From Lates calcarifer (taxonomy: Eukaryota > Chordata > Actinopteri > Centropomidae), in the NCBI RefSeq assembly GCF_001640805.2, contig NC_066843.1:2131182-2195181 (forward strand): a stretch of 64,000 nt of DNA. Direction: 5' to 3'. Positions 1 to 11,983 of this stretch are shown here, in pieces. How positions within the stretch are numbered: position 1 is the stretch's first letter; each line of letters opens with the position of its first letter. The notes beneath the pieces were generated by a model that was given only the letters and a program-made list of their open reading frames with translations, was not told the DNA's origin and did no database searches. Made by a program: the position numbers and the translations under genes.

Positions 1-3000
1 AAAATGGTCAAAAAATGTCATAGTATACTATGGCGTCAAAAATCAAATGTCAAAAAATGTCAAAAATATGTCAAAGTATAGTATGGGCGTCAAAAAATGT
101 CATAGTATAGTATGGCGACAAAAAATGTCAAAAATATGTCATAGTATAATATGGCGTCAAAAAATGTCAAAAAATGTCATAGTATAGCTATGGCGTCAAA
201 AAATGTCATAGTATAGTATGGTGTCAAAAAATGTCATAGTATAGTATGGCGTCAAAAATGGTCAAAAAATGTCAAAGTATAGTATGGCGTCAAAAATGGT
301 CAAAAAATGTCATAGTATAGTATGGCGTCAAAAAATGTCAAAAAACGTCAGTATAGTATGGCGTCAAAAAATGTCAAAATATGTCATAGGATAGTATGGC
401 GACAAAAAAATGTCAAAAAATGTCATAGTATGGCGTCAAAAATGTCAAAATATGTCATAGTATAGTATGGCGTCAAAAAATGTCAAAAAATGTCATAGTA
501 TAGTATGGCGTCAAAAAATGTCAAAATATGTCATAGTATAGTATGGTGACAAAAAATGTCAAAAAATGTCATAGTATAGTATGGCGTCAAAAAATATCAA
601 AAAATGTCATAGTATAGTATGGCGACAAAAAATGTCAGTATAGTATGGCGTCAAAAAATGTCAAAAAATGTCATAGTATAGTATGGCGACAAAAAATGTC
701 AAAAAATGTCATAGTATAGTATGGTGTCAAAAATGGTCAAAAAATGTCATAGTATAGTATGGCGTCAAAAAATGTCAAAATATGTCAAAGTATAGTATGG
801 CGACAAAAAATGTCAAAAAATGTCATAGTATAGTATGGCATCAAAAAATGTCAAAATATGTCATAGTATAGTATGGTGTCAAAAAATGTCAAAAAATGTC
901 ATAGTATAGTATGGCGTCAAAAATGGTCAAAAAATGTCATAGTATAGTATGGCGTCAAAAATGGTCAAAATATGTCATAGTATAGTATGGCGACAAAAAA
1001 TGTCAAAATATGTCATAGTATAATACGGCGTCAAAAAATGTCAAAAAATGTCATAGTATACTATGGCGTCAAAAAATGTCATAGTATAGTACGGCGACAA
1101 AAAATGTCAAAATATGTCATAGTATAGTATGGCAACAAAAAATGTCAAAATATGTCATAGTATAGTATGGCGTCAAAAAATGTCAAAAAATGTCATAGTA
1201 TAGTATGGCGACAAAAAATGTCAAAAAATGTCATAGTATAGTATGGCGACAAAAAATGTCAAAAAATGCCATAGTATAGTATGGCGACAAAAAATGTCAA
1301 AATATGTCATAGTATAGTATGGCATCAAAAAATGTCAAAAAATGTCATAGTATAGTATGGCGACAAAAAATGTCAAAAAATGTCATAGTATAGTATGGCG
1401 TCAAAAAATGTCAAAAAATGTCATAGTATAGTATGGCGTCAAAAAATGTCATAGTATGGCGTCAAAAAATGTCAAAAAATGTCAAAAAATGTCAAAATAT
1501 GTCAAAGTATAGTATGGCGTCAAAAAATGTCATAGTATAGTATGGCGTCAAAAAATGTCAAAATATGTCATAGTATAGTATGGCAACAAAAAATGTCAAA
1601 AAATGTCATAGTATAGTATGGCGTCAAAAAATGTCAAAAAATGTCATAGTATAGTATGTCAACAAAAAATGTCACAAAATGTCATAGTATAGTATGGCGT
1701 CAAAAATGGTCAAAAAATGTCATAGTATAGTATGGCGTCAAAAATGGTCAAAATATGTCATAGTATAGTATGGCGTCAAAAAATGTCAAAAAATGTCATA
1801 GTATAGTATGGCGACAAAAAATGTCAAAAAATGCCATAGTATAGTATGGCGACAAAAAATGTCAAAATGTGTCATAGTATAGTATGGCAACAAAAAATGT
1901 CAAAATATGTCATAGTATAGTATGGCAACAAAAAATGTCAAAAAATGTCATAGTATAGTATGGTGTCAAAAATGGTCAAAAAATGTCAGTATAGTATGGC
2001 GACAAAAAATGTCAAAAAATGTCATAGTATAGTATGGCATCAAAAAATGTCAAAATATGTCATAGTATAGTATGGCGACAAAAAATGTCAAAAAATGTCA
2101 AAAAATGTCATAGTATAGTATGGTGTCAAAAATGTCAAAAAATGTCATAGTATACTATGGCGTCAAAAAATGTCAAAAAATGTCAAAAAATGTCAAAATA
2201 TGTCAAAGTATAGTATGGCGTCAAAAAATGTCATAGTATAGTATGGCGACAAAAAATGTCAAAATATGTCATAGTATAGTATGGCAACAAAAAATGTCAA
2301 AATATGTCATAGTATAGTATGGCGTCAAAAAATGTCAAAATATGTCATAGTATAGTATGGTGTCAAAAAATGTCATAGTATAGTATGGCGTCAAAAATGG
2401 TCAAAAAATGTCATAGTATTGCGTCAAAAATGGTCAAAAAATGTCATAGTATAGTATGGCGTCAAAAAATGTCAAAAAATGTCATAGTATAGTATGGCGT
2501 CAAAAAATGTCAAAATATGTCATAGTATAGTATGGTGTCAAAAAATGTCAAAAAATGTCATAGTATAGTATGGCGTCAAAAAATGTCAAAATATGTCATA
2601 GTATAGTATGGCGTCAAAAAATGTCATAGTATAGTATGGCGTCAAAAATGGTCAAAAAATGTCATAGTATAGTATGGCGTCAAAAAATGTCAAAATATGT
2701 CATAGTATAGTATGGTGTCAAAAAATGTCATAGTATAGTATGGCGTCAAAAATGGTCAAAAAATGTCATAGTATTGCGTCAAAAATGGTCAAAAAATGTC
2801 ATAGTATAGTATGGCGTCAAAAAATGTCAAAATATGTCATAGTATAGTATGGTGTCAAAAAATGTCATAGTATAGTATGGCGTCAAAAAATGTCAAAATA
2901 TGTCATAGTATAGTATGCCGTCAAAAAATGTCATAGTATAGTATGGCGTCAAAAATGGTCAAAAAATGTCATAGTATTGCATCAAAAATGGTCAAAAAAT

Positions 3001-3370
3001 GTCATAGTATTGCGTCAAAAATGGTCAAAAAATGTCATAGTATAGTATGGCGACAAAAAATGTCAAAATATGTCAAAAAATGTCATAGTATAGTATGGGG
3101 ACAAAAAACGTCAAAAAATGTCATAGTATAGTATGGCGTCAAAAAATGTCAAAAAATGTCATAGTATAGTATGTCAACAAAAAATGTCACAAAATGTCAT
3201 AGTATAGTATGGCGTCAAAAAATGTCAAAAAATGTCATAGTATAGTATGGCATCAAAAATCATCAAAAAAATGTCATACTACAGTAAGGCTTCAAAAAAA
3301 CAAAAAAAATGTCATAGTATAGTGAGGCGTAAAAAAATGTCATCAAGCATACAAATGTCAAAAAAACAGA
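1..3370. repeat. AT-rich tandem satellite array, 28/38-bp units
   Basis: This is a head-to-tail array that starts before the window and decays between about 3,250 and 3,370. Each unit is an 18-bp block TCATAGTATAGTATGGCG plus one or more 10-bp blocks TCAAAAAATG, giving 28-, 38- and occasionally 48-bp units, roughly 90 in all. Common variants are TCAAAATATG, TCAAAAATGG, GGCGACA, GGCAACA and GGTGTCA. Short open frames inside it (for example 2,943-3,131, repeating KMVKKCHSI) are by-products of the repeat. I do not recognise it as a named satellite. Left extent and true copy number cannot be judged from the window. Confidence 0.97.
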
Positions 3371-3825
3371 GCAACACAACATTAGCAGACGCATTCCTCT
3401 CTGGTTTGTGAGGTGAGAATTGTTGTTTCCCTCCAGGCTGCAGCAGCTGAACAAGTAGACCTGGAAAATAGAAATACAATACTTGATGAAATAATAATAA
3501 TGCTAATACAAACTTCTCATCAAGTTGGCACTTTTTGCTTAAACAGTAACAATCATAATGACTGTTGATGATTTCTAACAGTGTTCTCAGCTCATACGTT
3601 GTAACTTGTGAGGTTGATAAAATCTAGTTTTCAAGTCTGTGCTCAATCAGGTATCAACACTCAAACAAATAACTAATCGCTTATATACACAACAAGGGAT
3701 CAATGGATGTCCATGGACAGATTACTGCAAAAATATTTACTTTCAAATTATATATATACACATATATATATATATTATAATTAATTATAAATTATAATTA
3801 ATAACTATGCCAGGAGCATGACCAG
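3371..3825. other. Intergenic, AT-rich, no gene seen
   Basis: No coding signal was seen. Between about 3,745 and 3,805 there is a run of TA/ATA dinucleotides and TAATTATAA motifs, a simple AT-rich low-complexity tract. The last degraded satellite units lie just to the left. Confidence 0.6.
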
Positions 3826-4275
3826 GAAGAGACAAGAAACAGCAGACGTTTGAGGGTCAAAGTCGCAAAGACACAGACACGAAACAGTCACAATGAGATG
3901 CTAAACCATCACAATGGTCAATGCAAAGAGACCACAAAAATCACAACAACATAAACTACCCCAAACTGGCCACACAGACACAAAGTACTGTCCTCAAAGA
4001 ATGAGGAAGAAGAATGATGAGATGCAAACCTGTCACAAACACCACCAGGATGGGACACAAGGTCACACAGAATTGTTAAATGACCACAAAGAAAGACAAC
4101 GTCACAGAATTGCAAGGACACACAAAGAGTTTACCGAGATATTCATTGCATTATCGGTCCTACCAGTCATATCAGGGATGCTTATATCCTGTACACAAAC
4201 ACACACCTATGCAACAAACACAACTGAAAATGGAAATATGGCCAAAGGATGTCATTGAAAGAGAAGGCTAATGCT
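3826..4275. repeat. Degenerate CA/GACACAAAG-rich repeat, copy 1
   Basis: This is a low-complexity stretch rich in short motifs such as GACACA, CACAAAG and CACAAC. It ends with AGAGAAGGCTAATGCTA. The last ~110 bases align by eye with the end of a second copy at about 4,640-4,885. A 114-residue open frame (3,914-4,258) is H/T/Q/K-rich and looks like repeat translation rather than a gene. Confidence 0.55.
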
Positions 4276-4639
4276 AAACCAGACAGAATTATGACACCTA
4301 TGAACAACTTCCTTTTTTTTAAATATAGGCTTTATTTTTGAGAAATGTTGTATAGTCTGGTTACAACTAACTCTAGTAACCTCAATAAATTTTTAAAAAG
4401 TTAACAATTTAGGATTTGCTGATTTTAATGTGTTTGATTCTGTAAGGTGAGATGAGGTGAGAACTGAAATGTAATAGTTTAGTTTTCTTTGTCACATTGC
4501 ATTTAACACTAAATTCATGGGGATGGAACCTGAAATGAATCACTGTGTATTTTAACATCAACAGTGAATCCAAAGACTGAAAGCGGTTGCTGACATTGAC
4601 AATTCACATTTGTTCTAGACTGGGTAAATCTTTAGGAGG

Positions 4640-4885
4640 CAAACCGTCCACAAAGACACAAACTGTCATGAATCGGTCATAAAAAGACAAACCAAGGAGA
4701 CACAATCAGGCTACAGAGTTGCTAACAGATTACCACCGTGATAACATCGGTCCAGCATAAGGACCCACATCTCATGTCAGGGTTTTAGTCACAGCAACAC
4801 AGTCTTATCCACGCAACAACCGACTAAAAATGCACATAAGCCCAAAAGATATCAATATAAGAGAAGGCTAATGCTACTGTTAGCC
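4640..4885. repeat. Degenerate CA/GACACAA-rich repeat, copy 2
   Basis: The segment is similar to 3,826-4,275. It shares CACAAAGACACAAAC-type motifs, a TCAGGG...GTCACAGCAACACA-like central block, a GCAACAACCGACTAAAAATG/GCAACAAACACAACTGAAAATG pairing, and the end AGAGAAGGCTAATGCTA. The two copies are diverged and about 600 bp apart, so this is either an old local duplication or two insertions of one family. Confidence 0.5.
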
Positions 4886-7800
4886 GCTATTGCTAATGTT
4901 CCGCGCTAATGAGCTAGCCTTACCATATAGCCTTGACGTGTGTTCAGTTTCCAGACTCAGTTGTTTTAGGATCCAGACCTCCAGATTATGAGAAATCAAC
5001 AGTATAAACAGTATAAAAGATAAAGTTTAATGGCTACAATACAAATACCATTAAAGTACTTCATGATATCAAATGGTTGATTATGATGATTACTAGCTTG
5101 TCTACCTCCTGGGGGCTCTAATAATTTACATGGGCAAACATTACGCTGTCTTTGAAAACAGCGTATTAATAAGTAAAATCAAAACATATCACAACAGGTC
5201 AATGAATCTTTGATTGGAATTATCTGTAGCAACATTTGCATTGAGAGTCCTAGATATTAAATGTTGGGGGTGAAGGGTCACTTACTAATTTCTTTTTAGA
5301 GAGCTGAGGAAGTTGAAGTATTAACCATCATCTAGTCTGTTTCTGTATCACGTGCCTGACACCAGGCAGACTGCAGGTAGAGGCTGCTCCTCTTATCATC
5401 TACAACAAGCACAAACATGGAAACCCAGTCAACACCGGCCGACACGTAATTATCTCTTGCTTTACAGTCCCATCTGTTTGCCTTATCGATCACCAATCGA
5501 TTGAGGAAAGCCAACTCTATAAGCTGTTGATCACAAGCAGGGGATTCGTGGACATTTATTACGGTCCGGGGATCGATCGGGGTCATGCTGTCCAGCCTCC
5601 AACATCGGCCGCAGAGAAACAAATATGGTCCTGCTGACACATCTCTCAGTGCAGCCCTGACAGGCTCATAAAATCCCACTGATGTCCTCCTGCCTCAGAG
5701 AAAGGATTCATTTTTCGAGGGATTCATCCACAGGGGAAAAAATTAAGATTAATGGCTTTTGTGTTCTGCTACAGTTTGCAATTGTCCTTGTGAGGGAGGC
5801 TGTTTGCAGTTTGGCAATGAAATATATGCAAATGTGACCTGGAAGTACGTAAACGGGAGCCACCAAAATTATTTTGTGCTTATTGAAAATCACTGGTGAA
5901 GTGAAAAAGCAAAATGAAACACTTAAATATTAAGAATCGGGGCCTTTTGCATTAGACAACATGGATATGGGAATCTCCTCTTTGAACTCTGAGGGAGGTC
6001 CGACCCACAGAGGACACCAGAGCTGAAACAGCTTCAGGCAGTGAGTTTGTGGAGAATTTGAGACAATAAGAAACAGACATGAGTCACCTGCAGACAGCCT
6101 GCTCTGGTCTGTTAAAGCCTGTCTCAGTGCTGTTTCATATCTGTGTGACCTTTCAAAAACTTTACACATCCTGCAGACTCGAGACAGCAGCACTGAGGCT
6201 CTGTGCTGAGAGGAGGGAAGTTAAAATGAGCAGCACAGAGAACATTTGTGGGATGATGAGCAAGGTCAGCCAAGGTCAAGGTTGTATTCTTGAATACATC
6301 TCCTTCAATTAGTCATATTGTTGCTGAAAGTTCATGTCATAGGGATGAATATCATCTGAAAAATTAAATGAAACCTGAGGCATTTAGCACTTTACCTCAC
6401 CAAAGAGAATAACAATCACCTAGTTTACTGATAGGATGACATGAACTCAGATCAATCACTCAAATATTCAACTCTGGCGTTCTAACGGTACTTTAAATTA
6501 ATAATTTACTACAATCTAGCTGTGCAAGAATCTTGAAGAGAGTCAATGAAGACAATAACTTTAAGGGTCTTATCTTAAACCCAGGGCAAACTCTTAGTTT
6601 CATACAGATGCAGCTGTCATTTTTCCTTTCATTGTTTAAATTGCAAATGCACCTGAGCCCATCTGAGCCATTGGCATTGTTGGTGCATTACTATCTTCAA
6701 GCAGCTGAAAGCAATTGATCAACAAAAACCTGGTCTGAGGTCAGTGGAAAGGAGAGATCAGCTGGTAGAAGAACCTGGCAACTCTGTCATTATAACAGCA
6801 AACTACCAAAGTGCAAGCACACCTGGCTTTTAAAAGGAATAGGAGATGACTCTCTGATTGGTTACTGCATATTATGCCCAAAACACACCCACGATTAATG
6901 AAGACACTAAGCTCAGCCCTTCTGAACCATGCGCCTGGAGCTGAGACCTTATTTTCTGCTGTTAAAGTAGATTCACACCCTAAATGCACTTGCTCCATGT
7001 GCTTTAGAGTGTTAAAACTCAGCCCTGCGGCTGGAGGATCACTTTCATCTATCTCATCTACAATAAATCTTCATAATATTACCACACAAATGCTCAGGGC
7101 TTTGGTCTTATCTCGTGTACAGTAGTCAATAAAAGTGCTGCAAGTCTGAAGTGGGTTTTGCTAATATAAAAATAAGAGGGTGAGCTCTGTTCAGTCACTT
7201 TCCAGTGAGTGATGTGTCCTAAATATTCTCCTGTACCCACAGAGACAAAGTATTCTAATTGGCAGTAGATCTCTGCAGCGATCAGTTTTCTCAAACTTCT
7301 CCTCACTGACAACTACAGCTGGAAGTCCACCAGTTTCAGGTATTTGGCTCAGGTCCTGCAGTTATGAAGCCAAGCAGCTTATTGATGAAACCAAAAGAAT
7401 CATTACGCCCCAGAAAGAAGACGAGAAAAGGAGTATCGGTCAATTTTAAAGAGCGTTAGACAGAAAACAAAGAGAGCTAATAATAACCTGGGGTTGCAGT
7501 TTGCCTGCACTCAAGTATAAATGGAAAAATCAAAAGTCAGTTTCCTCCTGATGTGGTTTTAGACAAAAGGCCCAAAGTTACAGCAGAAAAGAAATGAGGA
7601 GTGATGAAAATAGAGAAACAGATACTGTGCATCAAAGCCAGAAAGATCCTGGACTTTTGAGGTCAATGTCGATATTTGAGAGTTTTAAAAAATCCCCTAA
7701 CAATAAAACTAACTAATATTTGACATGTGTATTGGACACCTGGCAGACAAGACATTACTTGTGCTTTGGGTCTATTCGTCCCGGTTTAGGCTGAGCCCTG

Positions 7801-7979
7801 TATTTCAAGCAAAGGGAAATGTTAATGCTACAGCAAACAGATATTTTAGACGAATGTTGTGCTTCCAGCTTTGTGGCAACACTTTCCTTTTCCTGTTTCA
7901 AGATTATTATAAACCTGTGCTCAGAACCAGGTCCATAAAGAAGTGTTTTTCTGGCCTGTACAGAGCACTGAACTCAACA
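4886..7979. other. Intergenic, no gene seen
   Basis: I see no exon-like open frame with plausible splice sites and no recognisable protein similarity. The longest open frame (minus strand, 5,332-5,679) matches no family I know and is within chance expectation. No RNA gene was recognised. Confidence 0.5.
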
Positions 7980-8155
7980 TCCATCATCCACCTTTGGGAT
8001 GAATTGGGCCAGACCACATCACCCAACATCAATGTTGGACCTCACAGATCCCTGCAGCTCCCACAAGACTGGATGCTGTTATAGATGCTGATTAAAGCCC
8101 AACGACATATCCGATTGTCCACATACTCTTGGCCATGTAGTGTATGTACTGAGCA
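7980..8155. mobile_element. Fish DNA-transposon fragment (terminal end)
   Basis: The segment contains CCACCTTTGGGATGAATTGG, then an ACATCAATGTTGGACCTCAC block, and ends with TCCACATACTCTTGGCCATG followed by TAGTGTATGT. This resembles the end of a widespread fish DNA-transposon-derived repeat, whose terminus reads like GTCCACATACTTTTGGCCAT. Only one end is evident, so it looks truncated. The superfamily cannot be assigned with confidence by eye. Confidence 0.6.
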
Positions 8156-9604
8156 GGACAAACTTGTCAGTGCTCTCTGGTGGACAAACTGTGTTATGGC
8201 AACACTGTCTCTAAATTATTCATGACTAAATTCAAAATATTTGGCATTTCTCTGCTGAAACGTCTTGTTAATTATCAGCAGACGTGCACTGATACTAATA
8301 TATCTCTGACAAGCTAAAATCAGCCAGTCACGCAGATTCTAATGTATGCTTGCATATGGTAAAATACACAGTATAACATATGGTATATAAATACTGTGAA
8401 TGCATACACATATACTCAGACACATACAGCCCAGAAAAAACAAAGAAAAAGCTGAGCACTGTCTCTGTCTGTCCCAGAGAACATTTCAAGGACAAACCTG
8501 TTGATGTGAGCTGCAGCAAGACAGACAAGACACGGAGCGTAACAGGAGCCAAAAAATAAAAAACAATGAGTTGACAAATGAAGGAGTCTCAGGGAAGAGT
8601 GAGGAGAGATGATGCATTATACTGTGATGGCTGAAAAGCAGGCTGTAGTATGTTGAGAGTTGTAGGGCGGCCGGTGCTCCAACAGCAGAGGGAGGGAAAT
8701 AAACGGGAGGGGTGGAGGAAGGGAAACCGAGAGGGAGGGAGGGAGAATGAGAGGATAAATCCTTACTACATAATGATTAGAGCTCACAAGCCCTTCCTGT
8801 GACACGGAGTGTAGGAGTCAGGATTACAGCCGGCCAGTGCAGTCAGAGTGAAAGCTCTGCTGATGGAGGAAGGAGGGGCACAGGTATGAGAAGAAACAAA
8901 AAAGACTAATGGGACAAGTCCAGTTCACTGAAGACTAGAAGAAGCAAACAGGGTGTGTTTTCTGGGGGGCGAGGGGGCAGATCCCAGCAAAAAAAAAAGA
9001 AGAATATTTCCAAACTCCAGCGGCTGACTCACATCTGTCCCTCTGATCTGACCATCTGTCGCAGGCCGCTGACAGCCTCGTCCCGGGCAGCTGGATCATT
9101 TCTTCGAGTCTTATTTTGATGGAGCGGCCACAAGAGTGCTGCTCACACCAGAGGAGGAAGAAGAAGGGAGGCTGGGAAATGAAGACCAGGGTCACCCTGC
9201 AGAATCTGTGATAGATGGGACTCACAGCGTGGACAGGTGTCTCAGGCAAAGATGGAGTAGATCAGTGTCTTTATAAACTGGGCAGTGACAGAGGACAAGA
9301 CTGAAGGATTTGTTTTGCTCTGATATATAACATGGTGTAAGTTTCTGGCAGCTTCTCTGAAATCTCATTCTCCAGCCAAGAGAGGAATTATCTTTTCCCC
9401 AGAGGTGAGCAGCTGCTGAACACCTTAAAAAGGCAACTGCTTTGCACACAAATATGCACGCTGACAGGTTTCCGCTCAAAGCACTCTGGGACATCTTACC
9501 TGAAAACCCTGCTCTGAGGTAGCTGTCTCAACTTTAATTCTAACCTGGAACATTTAGCCGAGAGCACAAGTGCAACTGTGCGACAGCCGTGATTTGTTAA
9601 TTTG
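8156..9604. other. Intergenic, no gene seen
   Basis: No coding signal was recognised. A purine-rich GGGAGG stretch lies around 8,690-8,755. The rest is unremarkable non-coding sequence. Confidence 0.4.
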
Positions 9605-9675
9605 TTTTGTTTCTCCTTTTCCTTCTCCTCCGGCACCTGCTCACTTCGATCTCCCTCCATCACTCCATCCATCCT

Positions 9676-9708
9676 CCTCCTCCTCCTCCTCCTCCTCCTC
9701 CTCCTGCT
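9676..9708. repeat. (TCC)n microsatellite
   Basis: About eleven TCC triplets lie in a longer pyrimidine-rich tract. On the opposite strand this gives an artefactual poly-Glu open frame. Confidence 0.9.
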
Positions 9709-9831
9709 CCTCTTCTTCCCTCCCTCCTTTTTTACCAGCGAGTGATAATGTGACCTTCTGCCAAAGTGCTGGAAACCATGCCACCGTCGCAGCGGGCTCC
9801 TCTGTTGCTGCTACTGAAATAGACTCAAACA

Positions 9832-9968
9832 AGTGTGGGGAGAGGAAGAGGAAGGGAGGAGGGAGAGGACGAAGGAGGGAGAGGAAGAGAAGAAGAGGGC
9901 CAAAGGGGAGAGAGAGAAGGAAGAGAAAGGAGAGGAGAGGAGGAAAAAAAAGAAAAACAGGAACAGGA
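9832..9968 (+). repeat. Polypurine (GA-rich) tract
   Basis: About 137 bases consist almost only of A and G on the plus strand (GGAAGG, GGGAGAGG and AGAGAAGG motifs), broken by a few pyrimidines. Together with the pyrimidine tract about 100 bp upstream it forms an imperfect inverted pair. Such tracts can form triplex DNA or, if transcribed together, RNA hairpins. Confidence 0.85.
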
Positions 9969-10249
9969 CAGCTGAAGCTGTAGACACGGGATGAGTGGTG
10001 ACGAGCCGGGGCTGGATGTGGATTGCCAACACAGGTAACGGATCACCTTCGTTTGCCACTTACTGCTGCACTTACATGTGTCATCACCTCATTTATCACA
10101 TCATTCAACTGTCTGCTTATGCTGAAGCTAGAATTTGCTCTAAAATGTCCTTTTTCACTTTGAGAACTGAGTGTGACCAACTGTGGAAATGTTCTCTGCT
10201 TCTTTATACTTGGTTTGGAGGTGTGTTGTAGTTTGTTTTTTTTTTTTAA

Positions 10250-10620
10250 AGTAGCGTCTCCCACCTCTTCCTCCTCCCCCCTCCTCCTCCTCCTCTGTTG
10301 TGACTGTCAGTAGAGGAATTATCAGAGCGCAGAGGATCAGATCAAAAGCAGGACTCGATGGGATCCTTGTCGGAGGGGGGATCAGACAGCGTGCTGTGTT
10401 TGGCTTTTGTGCCTGTTGTAGGTGTGCGTGATGGCTGTAACTGTTGCTTTAACTCACCGGGCTGCCGGCGGGATTAAGCAGAGCGGATCGATGCGTCATT
10501 GTAAACAGTTAGAGCAGCTGAGAGGGGCTTTGATACCTGCCCGCCAGACCCGGGATACAGCCGCTGCCGCGGGGGGGGAAATTGAACTGCCACTGAAGAG
10601 TGACTTTTAAGGATGGGAGA
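10250..10620. promoter_or_regulatory. Locally GC/CpG-rich segment, possible promoter element
   Basis: The sequence is clearly richer in CG dinucleotides than its surroundings, around 10,455-10,575 (GCTGCCGGCGGGATT, CCGCCAGACCCGGG, GCCGCTGCCGCGGGG). It lies just 3' of the candidate non-coding exon donor. No TATA box or open reading frame of note was seen. This could be part of a CpG-type promoter, but position and composition are the only support. Confidence 0.25.
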
Positions 10621-11589
10621 GAATGAGAGGTTCCTGTAATTACTGAAGGATCCGTTCTGGCACTTTGGCTCCATGAATACAGAACAGGTTTTTTTTTTGA
10701 AGCATGAGAATGAGACCTGAATTGGTAAATTGGAGGCGCGATTCAGTCTGAGACTGCAGGAGGCTTTAAGTGATAAAATGCTCATATTGATGGCCTCCTA
10801 AAGGTGGAGGACCTTTAAATTAACCCTGAGAAACAATCACACACAGGACAATAAATAAGAAGACAACAGAAAGCAAGGATAGCAGTGCAGAACAAGGACA
10901 AAGACGTATTTCACATACATACTGCCACAAGATCAACTAAATCACCAGCTACAAAATGTAATAAGGTGTAGAGGCAGCTGCTTATCAGCAATGTTCCTCA
11001 TCACAAAGTCAAGAAAGCCGTCTGCAGCAGGAGCTAAACACACAGGGAGGAATTCATCCACAACCACTGCTCAGACTGTCCAGAACTGACGGAATAATTG
11101 TCCCTTTATCTCAGAGAACCAGTTAGATTCTTCTGTCATGGACGGTAAAAGCCTGTCGCACTGAATTCATTTATGTATGGACAGAAAACTGAGTGTAGAA
11201 ATGGTTTTAATGACAGAGAGGTCAGACGTCAGAGGAAGGTATAGGTCCGTACATCTGATGGGTTCAAATGAGAGGTGACAGTGATGCAGTGAGACGAGGA
11301 ATCCACCGGGACGTCCTGGAGATCAGATACCAGTCTGTTTCTTATCTCTTTGGCCATCGTCCAATATTTGATTCAATTACTTATTAAAGAAGCAGCTCGC
11401 CCAAATTATAAAATAAACATATTTCATCTCATCTCAAGGTATCTACATGCAGCCTATAGAGAAAACATTTATTTTATATGCACATAAATAAACTAAATTA
11501 TCAACTGAATATATTTAATGCTGCTGATGTTCCTGCTTCATTTTAAAGGGTCAGTTCACCCACATTGCCTAAAGACTGGGGCAGGACCC

Positions 11590-11980
11590 CAGGTCCTGGG
11601 TTCCCAACCTAGGTGTTGGGACCTTCCTGTGGATGATTGACAAGATAGGAAGAAAGAAAAACAAAACCTGTTTGCTTCATATAATGCTGGTGTTTTGAAA
11701 TACTGGATGTTTTTGCCAGCTGTGAACTTTTAGCTTAAAGTTAAATTTTACTTTGTGGATTGATATATTTAGATATTTTTTAGAAACCTCAAGAGGTAAA
11801 GTTATTTGGTGATTCACAAGAAAAAGTCAAAAACTGGATCAAAATGCTGAAAAACATTTTGTTTCGTCTCTTCTACCTTATCTCTTTCCGTCAATCATCT
11901 CAGGACTCCTGGGATCTTCTATGACCCCTCAGAGAGGGTCTCCACCACTGGTCATGAACTGAAATGGCTGGGAACCAGTG
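11590..11980. mobile_element. MITE-like element with GGTTCCCA-type terminal inverted repeats, copy 1
   Basis: The left end reads CCTGGGTTCCCAACCTAGG and the right end GGCTGGGAACCAGTG, whose complement is CACTGGTTCCCAGCC, so the termini are inverted repeats. The interior includes AAGAAAGAAAAACAAA and a GACCCCTCAGAGAGGG block. This resembles a common fish non-autonomous element starting CAGTGGTTCCCAACCT, probably hAT-like (family from memory). There is no transposase coding capacity. Confidence 0.65.
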
Positions 11981-11983
11981 CTC

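Larger units (their letters stand above)
9605..10035 (+). promoter_or_regulatory. Candidate non-coding first exon or promoter-proximal region
   Basis: A pyrimidine-rich tract (about 9,605-9,735, with a TCC microsatellite at 9,676-9,708) is followed by about 100 bp of mixed sequence. Then comes a nearly pure purine tract (about 9,832-9,968) and, after 'GATTGCCAACACAG', a strong splice donor GTAACG at 10,036. The first coding exon of grin2c has an acceptor 16 bases before its ATG, so at least one non-coding 5' exon must lie upstream. This is the best candidate I see, but the link is inference only and transcript data are needed. Confidence 0.28.

Noticed and set aside
2943..3131. Open frame with repeated KMVKKCHSI
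   Set aside because: It is only translation of the tandem repeat, with no independent support.
1..3370. CRISPR-like repeat array
   Set aside because: The spacers are themselves repeats and vary by 10-bp blocks, there are no unique spacers or cas genes, and the context is a vertebrate gene. It is a eukaryotic satellite.
5332..5679. 115-codon minus-strand open frame
   Set aside because: No family similarity I recognise, no splice or promoter context, and the length is within chance expectation for 64 kb in six frames.
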